Below are positions 22,201 through 33,700 of a stretch of 64,000 nucleotides of DNA, piece after piece. The stretch covers positions 2,075,883-2,139,882 of the forward strand of contig JACGCM010000510.1 in assembly GCA_014058105.1 (NCBI GenBank), written 5' to 3'. Numbering within the stretch: the first letter of the stretch is position 1; each line of letters starts with the position of its first letter. Origin of the DNA: Kingdonia uniflora (taxonomy: Eukaryota; Streptophyta; Magnoliopsida; Ranunculales; Circaeasteraceae). The position numbers and the translations under genes were made by a program. The notes beneath the pieces were generated by a model. That model had not been told where the DNA came from and did not search any database. It saw nothing but the letters and a program-made list of their open reading frames with translations.

Positions 22201-25200
22201 CATTGTTCGCCATAAAAGAAAATTCCCGTAGAAATTATTGTAGCAGCGACAAAATTACTATAGCAACACCAAAAAATATATGTAGCAGTCATCGAAATCA
22301 CTATAGCAGATGCAAAAACCACTGTAGAATAAGCAAAAGAAAATTTTCCCTGCAAAATCTTGTTAGCTCTGGTACCAATTGTTAGAAAACTAATAACGCG
22401 GAAGCTAAATTAACATTGACTAATACTAAGATCTCTCAATTGAATAAAATAAAGGTCAAAAGACCTAGGGTTTATGAGATTTACACCAAACTCTACAATT
22501 TTTCTCTGAGGCTAAATATATTCTCTCACTAAAACCAACATACCAAATAAACTAAGCCTAAGCTCTTTTTTATAAAAAAAAATAGACCTAGCACAAATAG
22601 AAACCCTAGCTAGACTCTAATTAGGAGATTAATTATAATGCAATTAAAGTAAATAACATAAACTAAATAAGAGGGTACGCACATGATGTACGAAACGTGT
22701 TATGCGAAGTTGTGGGTACGACCACGTAACTTATCACTAGAATTTCAATTGAGATTTTCCTATTTCCAAATAAGATAGTTTGCCTTATTTATCAAGTTGA
22801 AACTCTCGTGCACTTTGAAAAAAAAAAATCCCCTTACATTTTAGTTTTGAGGTGAGATGCTTAGAATGATAGACCACCATGGATAACTTCTATATATCCA
22901 CGAAGCAGCGTTATAGTTGTTTATCACGGAAAACAAATGAAATAGAGACCAATATTTTACCTTTGATATTTGACGCGCGTTCTCAATGATGGCACGCAGC
23001 TTAAGCTCAGATAGTAGAGAGCTGGCAACGCTTCCTGGTGCACTGATTTTCTTCTCATTCAGTTTTGAAACAACAAATGGATCAAAATCTGCAAAGACTT
23101 CCCTGTTACAAGCGTCAAAAAATTAATACCCACAAATAGCAAAAGGGCCTCGGAGATCAGGTTAATAGTCACAACCAGCAAGTTGTTCCAGGTTAATAGA
23201 AGCTGTTCAAATTGTTGGTACCTAAATAAGTGTCTTTTGCTGAGAATGGAGGGCCATGGAAGTTCTGCCAAAGCACCAGACAGGACAAGCAATTCAAACA
23301 GTTTCCTGGAAGTGATCAAGAACATGAAATAATCTTAAGTATCTCGGTAAACTAGAGTTCTACTTCGGGTACAAAAAACCCTTTAATTCTGAACTCGTAC
23401 TTATCGTCATGAACTGGAATTCCCCATTCTTCATCGTGAAAAGCAGCATAACTTGGATCTGCCAGAAAGCAACAATGCGCATATATTCATTTAGAATCTT
23501 CATATAATAATTTTGCAAGATAATGTGGTTGAGTTATTACTTAAGTTACTAAGATATTGTAGTGAAACAAAGAAAAAACATCTACGGAAATAGTTTAGTG
23601 AGTAAGATTTTTGATCTGCATGTTGCAGTGGGTAAAAATGACCTAACATCGTAGTTCTAGCTGATTTAACTACCATACCCATAGTGATAATCAATGAGTC
23701 ACACCCTCACTATACGGACCGATATTGTCCTCACTTAACTATCCCCAAAGAGGGTAGAGGTACCCATAAGGCCTCGATCTCAAGTAAAGTGCTAGGCCAC
23801 AATATGAATCTAACTTCGGACGGAAACCTAGTCAACGTGGGACTAACGATTGGTACAGCCATCAGCTCTGTAAGGTAAGGCGCCTCTCTTATGCACCCGC
23901 TCGAGGTGCCACACTCCCACACCTTAGGAACAGAATGCCCCGGCTCTGATACCCTTCTGTCACGCCACCGGCCCCTCACTTTATGGACCAGTATTGTCTC
24001 CCCTTAATCACCCAAAAAGAAGTAGAGTTTTACCTCAAAGGGCATCGGCATCAAGTAATGTGTTAAACCACAATATGAATCTAGGGACCTAGTTGGCATG
24101 GAAATACTAGGACCCAAAATAATTCAGAACGCAAGCCTATACACTCACGCCTTTTATCCCAATAAAATTCAAAACATGCAATGTTATAGATTTTCTTGTT
24201 ACTAATTCAGGTATTAGTTGTGTGTGCAATTAACCAATTCGATTATCCTGATAAATATACAAGAGCACGTAATACGTGTAGTTCAAAATAGAGTAAATAG
24301 GTGTAAGAACAATAATGGTTCATATGATTCTTAATGCAACTTTATTGGCTACTGGAGCATAGCTTACAAATAAGGGAGGCCCGTTATCTAGATGTAACAA
24401 ATGTGGACTAAAGACATAGCAAAACTGGAAAGTTAAGGGAAGCACTAATGTTGGACTGCCCAACACAAAATAATGTCTATGAAATATCTGTGTATGAAGA
24501 CACATATCTAATAGTAAGAAATGTGCTTAATCCATCTATACTCACTCATTGTATAACATACTTAGGCGAGAGAGACAGCCGAAAACGCGTTCCAGTCTCC
24601 ACTCTCAAAAAACTAATGCTAAGACTTAGTATGTGTTTTTTAATGGTAACTGTATTTTTATCAGTAGCCGCTCACCAACTACGCGTCCGGGCACTTAAAT
24701 ATACAAATAAAACTGAACTTGTCTTACTACTAACTAAGAGACAAGACAGTATAGTATGTCGTCTTCTTTTAGCCAGACAGAAAACAAATTTTTGCCCATG
24801 TGATTCTATTAGGAAAATATGAATGCACCCAATGAGCCTAATATATATTATGTCACTCAAATCCTCTATCAAAGACAACATTTTTACGGCGTGATTGAAA
24901 TGCTAAAAGACAATGTAGTACAAGTATGAATCGAATGAAACCAATGAATGAATCAAAAAAATTACCAGTATTTGATGTAACCCAAGTGCATCTCCTTTTA
25001 GTCAGTAATAAGTTAGCATTCAAAACCACCTCCCCATTACTATCAGGCACAACTTTTTCAACCTTGGTCGGCGTCCTGTGTTTCCTCCGACTAATACTAA
25101 TACTACCACCACTAGACCTAATCAACCTCCCGGTAGAAGCTCTACTCCCCAAAGAATCACTCGACGCATCCGACGAACAAGAAGCATCAAGTGACAAAGT

Positions 25201-25434
25201 CCTCCCTAACATCTGCTCATGCCTCTTTAAAATCGAACAAACAACTGGACTTGTCAAACCCTTGTCCTCCTCATCCTTCACCATCTTCGGCTTCAAAACT
25301 TTCTCCCCATTACTCCGCTTCAACCCAGGTTTCCGCAGTTTCGCCTTATTCGTCACCGCCGGTGTCCACGTGTCTGAATTCGACACATTCATTGATCTAA
25401 CCCTAGGACCTCCAACCCGCAAATTCTCCTCCAT
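19269..25434 (-). CDS. DNA-3-methyladenine glycosylase I (TAG family), five exons, intact
   Basis: Base-excision repair glycosylase that removes 3-methyladenine from alkylated DNA. Minus-strand exons by GT-AG junctions and frame: 25434-24966, 23458-23401, 23305-23222, 23102-22961, 19661-19269; 1,146 nt in all, 381 residues, no stops. The N-terminal ~145 residues are basic, Ser-rich and low complexity, as in plant homologues, and could hold targeting signals. The catalytic domain follows: RRCTWVT (Cys149), HDEEWG (His164), LFELLVLSGALAELPW, KLRAIIENARQISK, FGSFDKYIW, NHKP, RYPRQVPVKT, then NDHLISCFR (His322, Cys326). The Cys/His...His-x3-Cys set corresponds to the zinc site of E. coli Tag, and the last spacing matches. 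The ATG is chosen because it opens the long first-exon frame just after telo-box motifs. Intron 4 (3.3 kb) is mostly an LTR element; intron 1 holds another LTR-like repeat. Confidence 0.9.
20017..20363 (-). repeat. 3' LTR (347 bp) of the intronic retrotransposon
   Basis: Its left end is TATTAG, where the other copy has TGTTAG; its right end is CTTATCA. A degenerate second copy of its edge plus the purine tract lies inside the element at 20413-20482. Confidence 0.85.
22380..22736 (-). repeat. 5' LTR (357 bp) of the intronic retrotransposon
   Basis: It runs TGTTAGAAAAC...ACTTATCA on the plus strand and is colinear with the left copy except for small indels, such as an extra 'atctctcaattg' near 22431. 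Confidence 0.85.
23694..24120. repeat. Duplicated LTR-like repeat in intron 1 of the glycosylase gene
   Basis: Two diverged direct copies, starting near 23696 (GAGTCACACCCTCACTATACGGACC) and 23957 (TGTCACGCCACCGGCCCC...), share 'ccacaatatgaatcta' and 'gtcaacgtggga/gttggcatgga' blocks. Between them, at 23943-23954, CGGCTCTGATAC is the reverse complement of an initiator-Met tRNA-type primer-binding site. This suggests a minus-strand LTR junction of an old retroelement. No coding part remains. Confidence 0.5.
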
Positions 25435-25620
25435 TGACTCAATTCCCCCAAATCAACCAATTTCAAACCCTAGCTGAAACCCTAGAAATGTCGAAAGTTG
25501 CCTTTTGACTCGACTACTTTCAAATCGATGCCAAACTGCATTGCCCCAAAACAAACTATTATTATCACACTCTCAAATCATCAAAAAAAAAAAAAAGAGA
25601 GGAGATGTTGAAGGTGGGAT
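25435..25620 (-). promoter_or_regulatory. Putative glycosylase promoter/5' UTR with two telo-boxes
   Basis: Two AAACCCTA telo-box motifs lie at 25465-25472 and 25477-25484, 31-50 bp upstream of the start codon. Telo-boxes are common in 5' regions of plant genes expressed in dividing cells, which would suit a repair enzyme. An A-tract lies at 25580-25593. No clear TATA box was seen. Confidence 0.45.
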
Positions 25621-27767
25621 AGATCATTTAAGAAGGGGGTGACCGGTAAACCGGGTATAGAAGTTGGGTGACCGGTTATAGACGGTTGAAATGTGAGACA
25701 GTTTTCCGGTACGGGGAGTTTAAATTCAACGGAGGAGTTACGTGGCTTGTTTTTATTGATTGGGTTTAGAGGTAGGCTTTTGAATGAATTGGTATGGGTC
25801 TCAAAAGGAGCCCACAAAGGGGTTTTAGTCTACTATGTAAGAGCACTCAAAGCATCTCCACTTCAAATCGCTGAGGTAGTTAACTAGGCTCAGGTATTTA
25901 TTTTATTTTATTTTATTGTTAACTGACCCATTAAGCACCAAGGTCATAATGAGTATTATTTTTTAGAACGGAGCAAGGCCCATAACGAAACGGATCAAGA
26001 AGTTGCTTTTGCTTATTGATTTCCCATTCAACATGTACCAACTACCTACACAACCAAATTTATTTACAGAATACCACGTAGCGACGACTATATTGTACCA
26101 TTTAATCTCTGATTTGGCGAGTCCACGAATCCCAACATAAAATACTTTATGTCCCACAGAGTCCCACTTGTATAAAGACTATGATGAAGTCTTGGGAGGT
26201 CAGAAAGCTTAGTTAAAAGTCATTACCAAACAAGTCCTGCTTGTGACCCACTATTGATTGCGAGATGCCTCAAGTTACTCTAAAACAGGGCCAGCTGTAA
26301 TAGGCATGCATACCTCCATGAAAGCTCCATCTCTGTGAATACTTTGGAACTCTAAAACAGGGCCAGTTGTTGCTATGGCAACATAAGCCAAAGATGAACT
26401 TGCTTAGTAATGATAAGAGAATTCAAAAAGTGGGGAAAAGGAGATTATTAGCTAATTTTAACACACAAAAAATACATTTTAAAAATAGCTGAGTTGTGAA
26501 AATTATCCATTAGAGCATCACATCAGAGAGTATAATCAAATCCAAAATTAAAAAAACCCTCTTAAATCTGAATTTTTCTCTTTCTCTAGCTTAGTTCATC
26601 TCAAATATGGATTTAAATCTCGTTTACTCTAAGAGAAAATATAAAAGAAACTTAGTTGATTTGCACCTTGAAAGAGGATGGTAAGATTGAGATCATAATA
26701 GTTTTTTTCCCTCACCCTTTTGTGGGTGCGCAAAGTATTTTCGTTATCAAACACCACTTAATCAAGATTTAATTTCCCAACAGAATTTAGCATAGACATA
26801 TTATTGCATGTTGACCCATGAGCTATCTACTAACAGAGATTAATAAAGTACACTTGAGGATTAGTTATGTGGGTCTGATCAGGGGCCCTCATGATGATTA
26901 TGGAAGAATCTTATAGTTCGCTACAAACCTACCAAACAATTTCATAGTTGTCCTACAGCCTGACCTGAGACCCCACAATCCAACTGTTACGCACCTTCGG
27001 GAATTGTGTTGTCAGTCAGATGAACATTACTTGAAGCAACCAATATGGGTTGATCATATCTTTCCCGATTAGGTCTCACACACTTCTTTGCCCTGATCAA
27101 GGTAAACTGAAATGTTTCCGTAAGAATATATGAAACCAATATGGGTGATTGATTCAAAGTTAGTGGTATTGACAAACAATTGACAAGAAAATATAAAACC
27201 ATATAAGAATCACACAGTTGCAAACAAATACTAGTACTGAAATAAACTGAAATGGTATACTTTCAGGGGTTGATTGATTTGGAAGCTAATTACTAAGATG
27301 GAGTCATGTGTCAACAGCAAAAGTGCACATAATAACGGTCAGAGACACTGCTAATGTGCATCAATTGCCCAGACGTTGAAGTCAGAAACTCGGGATCCCT
27401 GCTCTACCACTAATATAACCAAACTCATTTTATTGTGCAAAACCTAATAAATGTGTTGGTCAGATAGGAAGGGGACTAGACAAATCTTCATCACGAAGAA
27501 ATCGCGATAATCTATGATATACAGCGATAAAGAGATGAAACATCACAAATCTTGGACAAAGATGATTACTAGACAATTTGAAACACCACTTCCATAAACA
27601 AATCTAGCTAAGCATGTTTTATAGAATTTATGTTAAAGAAACAACTAGTAGAGCAAAATACACATTTAGCTTTGTCTGTTCACATTAGTACGTGTTGATT
27701 CTTTCTGGAACAAGAAAAGAAGTAACTAGTAGTACCTTCTTCATTCGATGACATGATATTGAACTGC
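25621..27767. other. Intergenic region between the glycosylase gene and PSMD9
   Basis: No gene is recognised. The right part (about 27500-27767) probably includes the PSMD9 3' UTR. A 21 bp unit CTCTAAAACAGGGCCAGYTGT occurs at 26278-26298 and again at 26350-26370. Confidence 0.5.
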
Positions 27768-30700
27768 TCACAAGATATGGAAATGGCATCTGCATGCACA
27801 ATGAATGGAAAACCATACGGCACAATCACTTCAAGGTATTTGTAATGGAAAGGTGAGGCCATCATTAAGAACGGATGAGTGTTAAGGTTCTACTATTATA
27901 TGAACTGCACACAAGCATGGAAAAAAATATATTTTATCTTGATACCTGCCTGTGTGAAATTCATTTAATAATTGCAACTTAACATTCCTCTAAAGATTAC
28001 AGCACCCCTCATAGTTATACTGACATGAAAAACGTACCCCAATAGACCTCGGCCAATCCACTGTCTTGGTGTCAAGGTTAAATTGATTACTTCACCCTGC
28101 CTCTGAATTACTAAAGGTACTGAACGACCCTCATTTGTTTGTGATTCAGAAGCAAGCTTTTGTAGCAAATTTTCACCAGATTCCACATTACCAAATTTCA
28201 TTATCCGGTCTCCAAGTTGTAATCCATCTTCAGCTGCTGGAGATGAATCAGCTATTTCATCAACCATTGCAAAGGGTACGCTGACAACACGATCGACATC
28301 CATGGCTCTTTGTGTTTCAGTAGTCACAGTTTCTTCTGTAGATGCAGCATGTGAAACTTGAGTATTTGCCCGTCATAGCAATAGATTGAAGGAAAGTATG
28401 CAGTTAGTTCGTTAGCAGAAAAGATGAAATATGTGACTAGTATTTGTCAAGGAACTAACTTCAGAGGAAATAAAGATTAAGGTAACATACTGCATAAATC
28501 TTCTTATCTCACAAGATGATTTTGTTCTCATCAAAAATAGTTAAATTGTTAGCTAAGGGTAATTTAACAAGTGACAGCCATTATTATTCTAAGTTTAAGA
28601 ATCAATTATCAGCCACAGAAAGGATTATAAAGTTCAGTAGTTTGACAAACTGATCAATCTGGGGAAAAGAAATTGTATAATCGAGTATTTCATAAATAAT
28701 AATTAGAAGAAGAAAATAGTACATCATACAAAGAGAATGAAAAATCTCTAACGGTGTCTCCATTACCCACTAGAAACTTGAATCAAGTTCACTGGTGTTT
28801 TTATGAACTCAAAAGAAATTTGGTGGAAATCGTTGAAAATGAAAAACTGTTTTTTATCACTTTCTATCTCTCTCTCATAAAATGGTAGTTTCTACGAAAA
28901 AATCTGTAGTGCTAGAAATATTTAGGAAGTAATTGCTGCTTAACAGCACTTGGAATAATGTCTAATGTTTCCATACTACAGTATTACTAAGCTTTCAGAC
29001 ATGTTGGGCGGTCCTAATAACTACACTTTTAATAAGTTCTGCTCTCATTTCTATTCAGGAATGTTTTTTTTTTTTTTTCAACAAAATGACACAAACAAAA
29101 TCACAAAAAAAATAATTTTGTGCGACATATCTACCCGAGAAAATATGGTTCGGTCTGAATTTTCTCTGAAGTAGACATGGAGAATCACAAGCAAATGAAT
29201 TGCAAGCAAATGAGGGCTGTGGATGCATGGAGAATCTCTCAACTCATGGTCCAACACAGATTATCGATGTCTAATTTGCGTTTATAACTTACCTAAGTAA
29301 CATAATCCTCACAAAACTACATCTCCTTATATTATAAATCTCACTTTTGTCCTACATGGCGGCGATTGTCCAATGTGGCGATGTTTGCCCTACGTGGCAT
29401 GGAGCTTAATGATGAGACTTAAAAGAGGGAAATAAAACCGTCAATTGGCGCCATTAATCCTTAAAACAGTTTTGAAGACCAACAACTCACCACATTTATA
29501 AGAAATAAAATACTCTCTCCTTCCGTTACCATAAAGCTAATTATGGGTCTTTTAATGATAGATAGAGTAAAAACGTTACAATTTGGCAAAAACCTTCTTT
29601 TTTTTCCTCCATATTAAACTAATTGCAAGCATTCAATAGATTTCCCATGCTTAATCCGGGGTTGGATAGTAAGCTTTAAATCAGGTTTTCTTCCTTTAGC
29701 AAAATTCAATAGATTTTTTCACTCATTTGATTTCTTTTATCAATGCGAAGATTACACATAGTATTCATAGACTTACCAATAATCGATTTTTCTTCCACGG
29801 ATTCGATATCACTAGAATCTCCATCTTCCTCCTCGTTACCCTCGTCATTCTCCTCCTCCGCAACTTCTTCTTCTTGCGCTTTTATCCCTTCGTCGAAGTG
29901 AATGCCTTAAGAAGGTTCGCGAGAGCTAACAGTTCTACCAACTCCCCTAGAGTAGTAGTTGGTCATAAACTTTAGTTTTAGCTTCGTGAGTCGATCTTCT
30001 GAATCGCCTATCTCTATATTTACGTTCTTCTTGGAATTAGGTTTTCTGTGAATATTCAACGGACTCACATGTATCTCCTTCGTTTGATTGAGTCGGTCAC
30101 GTGTAAAGACCATAAACCAACAACCCCCCGAGAATCGTAACTCTAAAATCTGATACAACTTAATCCACAATCAAATTAGAGACTAGAACACAAGATTTGG
30201 TGGGCTAAATTTCCCAAGAAGAACTTTTATTGCTCAATTGATTTGATTACAATGAATTACTTTTCCAAAACCTTAAGTTCTCATTTACAACTTGGATCTC
30301 TAGATTTCTCTTGATCTCCCCTTCACATTGCCTAGTCTTGCCCTTAAATAGGTTACAAGTTTCCTAGTTAGAATATAGGACTAATGTGCCATTAAAAAGA
30401 CCTAAAAATAGAAGTAGTCGCGGCTCTACAAATAGAAGTAGTCGCGGCTCTGTTCGGACAAAACATTTCTCTGTTCGAACAGAAGACTCATAATAGACTC
30501 TGTCCGAACATAACATTTCTCTATTCGAACAGACCTCACCTTTGGCGTCTCTTTAAGAGGTTTAATGTTTAGATCCTCCAGGATCAGCAGTGCATCTAAC
30601 CTCATCCAAGATTAGCTTGATGACACAAGTAGCATTCTTTGATTTAGATTGAAAGATCCTAAAATTTATTTCCGTCCATACATAGTAGAGAGTGGAAGTA

Positions 30701-33700
30701 AAAGCAATTCTCAACAATTTTGTTTTAGTATTTGTTACTGTAGCTTTTTGGATGATCCAATCGAATTCTGAATCCCAACCTGAAGGAGCTCTTCTATAAG
30801 AGAATAGGCTTAGAACACTCTGCCAAAACTTATTTAAAAAATGGGGCATTCAAAAAACAAGTGAGATGTATTCTCACCAGAGGCATCACATAAATGGCAT
30901 TTAGGATTTGAGACTTTAAAAATGTGCCATCTTCTTTGATGAGTGAACTGCTCTTGGAAGTTATCAATTACTGACTGTCTTGGAGTTCAAGGATGTCAAT
31001 CACAGATCCGTTATCGGACCAAATGGGTGATCTAGTCCACTTGAGGTATTTGGGGTTGAGGAGTATTGGAGTTAAACTCTGCATAGGGAACCCTATGACC
31101 AACCCTTGATGATAAAGATCAACCTAAGGAAGCGACTCCAATCGGGATCGCTGTCAGGACCAAAAGACCACCCCCAAACGCTGAGGATTGAAGCCCCCTA
31201 GAGCCGTTAACACTTGTGGATAATTGCTATAACTTCCTTATTCGCTTATATTTGTGAGATAACAATTTTGATGTAAACCCTTTTCGCAAGCCTTCAGCAT
31301 ATTCCAAGACTTGCACTCCTCTGCTTGTCTAACACTTATGATGTAATCATGTGTGTATTATCGATCCAATTATGGATATGGTATAAACATTATTGCTATC
31401 TTGAGCAAATATTAACAATTTTCCACCATAGCGAGAAAATAATGGCTTCACCTTCTACAATTTCTGCCTTGACTTGAACTTCATCATGAGTGGTAGGTAG
31501 TTATCATCACCTCTAAGAATATCCAAAACCTTTTGTAACATCCCAATACAACCGATTGAAATTTGCATCATTTTTATCTGTTGTACTTTCTATCAGAGTA
31601 ATAGAAGCAATGGCCGCAATGATTACTTCAATTACATTCTTAAAACGTTTTTTCAACATCAGCTACTATGGGTGGTAGTGTTTGAGCTACAGCCAAATTA
31701 CTATAAGCAGAACTAATGACACGGTACGTCTTTTGGTACAAAGCGCGATTTTTAACAAAAAGTGTATACGCATCAATCTGTTGAAGGCCATTAAAACCCT
31801 CACGAAAAACAGATAAAACAATAACCAAGGAGACCATCTGGTGACAGGGAAACTCCAATCATAATAAAGCCCCAAAATTAATAAATTAAATTGAAAAACT
31901 TAAAAAATTAGAATTATACAACCATAAATCATTAGGGGAGAGAGAGTAGATGATGCCTTTGATAACTATGATAATAATCGGAAGAGGGAAGATGGTAGGT
32001 GGAAGATAATAGTGTGATGGGTGATGGGTGATGGGTAAGATAATAGTGACGAATCTGAGTATGTAATGGTCTGATGGATGAGATGACACTCGTGGTCTGA
32101 TGGATGAGATGATACTTGTGGTCTGATGGATAAAATAATTTGTCTAGCCGTAATCAAGTATGTAGTGTTACAATTTCATCTTAGTTGAATAAGAAATGAA
32201 AGGTGTACGGTTCTTTTGTTCCTTTTTTTTTAAATCTTGTGAATATGAATTATGTACAATGGTGAAATGAAAAGGGCATTAGTGACTTAATTGTTTTGTA
32301 CAATTTAATCTAATCAATCTTGTATGCGAATGATTTTCAGTTGAATTTATTACTCCAATGCTCATTGATTTGCTTAAAATGTGTATAATACACCGTGCCT
32401 AGAATATCATTACTGTATCGCACAAAATAGATCACCCTTTAACCTCAAACCACCACAGACTCACACCACGAGTATCATCTTATCTATCAGACCTTCACAT
32501 ACTCAGATTCGCCACAATTATCTTATCCATCAAACCATCACATACTCAGATTCGCCACTATTACCTTCTATTTATCATCTTTCTTCTTCCGATTATTATC
32601 ATAATTATCAAAGGTTTCATCTATTTTCTCTTCACTAATTATTTATGGTTGTATAATCATGATTTTTTAAGTTTTTCGATTTATGATTTATTATTTTTTT
32701 GGTTTTATTCTAATTGGAGTTTCTCTGTCACCAGATGACCTCCTTAGCTATTGCTTTGTCAATTTTTTGTAAGGGTTTTAATGGCCTTAAACAGATTGAT
32801 GCGTCTCAACTTTTTGCTGAAATTCGTGTTTTATACCAAGAAACGTATTGTGTTATTAGTTCTGCTTCTGGTAATTTGGTTGCAGCACAAACACTACCGC
32901 TCAGATTAGCTGATGTTGAAAAATAGCGTATTAAGAATGTAATTGACATAATCACTGCGACCATCGCTTTTATTACTCTGATAGAAAGTACAACCGATAA
33001 GAATGATGTAAATTTCAATCGGCTTCATATGTTATGTACCCAATATGGTATTGGGATGTTACAAAAGGTATTTTATATGCTAGAACAATAGGCATATTTT
33101 CATCCAACGGTATTTTACATGTTTATACATTATTATTCTATTCTAGAAAAAAATGATTCACACAAATAATTATAGATCACAAATTATGCATTCACTTTCA
33201 TTTTTAATAATCTTAAACTCGTTTTTGTTCATTCACCATCGAACGAAACGTTGTACTCCTTATTTAACTCGAACTTTTCTGGTACGGTAGTTATGTTATA
33301 TGCTAAATTCAGATTCCTTGTATTTTTACATTATGCAAACTGTTGACTAGTGTAGACCAATATCAAGCCACTCTAGATTTTACAGCAGGTGTCTAACAAG
33401 GCCGAAATATCTACCCTTCGAGGAGGAACTTTTTAAGATATAAATTACAGACTGAACTTAGAGATAACTTGTTAAGGTCTTAAACTTGTACGGAAATGTG
33501 AAGTGCAGTGAATTTTGTGCTGTAAAGTGGCTGTCCTTATACACTAGAAAAATGAATATGAAATAAGAGAAGATAAAGCCAAAAGTGATCATAAAGCTAA
33601 AGTTACAGATGGTCAATGGGTTTTCTTCAGAATAGTCGGTTTATATGAAATAAGAGAAGATAAAGCCAAAAGTGATCATAAAGCTAAAGTTACAGATGGT

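Larger units (their letters stand above)
20017..22736 (-). mobile_element. Non-autonomous LTR retrotransposon in intron 4 of the glycosylase gene
   Basis: Two direct repeats (20017-20363 and 22380-22736) flank a 2.0 kb interior. CTAGA at 20012-20016 and CTAGA at 22737-22741 form a perfect 5 bp target duplication. On the minus strand the right LTR is followed by TGGTACCAGAGCT (22377-22365), close to the initiator-Met tRNA primer-binding site TGGTATCAGAGC. The left LTR is preceded by a purine tract AGAGAGGGAGAGT. The element is therefore complete and in the same orientation as the host gene. The interior encodes no recognisable gag or pol; its open frames (longest about 170 codons on the plus strand, 21099-21623) match nothing I know. 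It must have been mobilised in trans. Confidence 0.88.

Noticed and set aside
24448..24822. Plus-strand open frame of 124 codons
   Set aside because: It lies within intron 1 of the minus-strand glycosylase, has no domain and no splice context.
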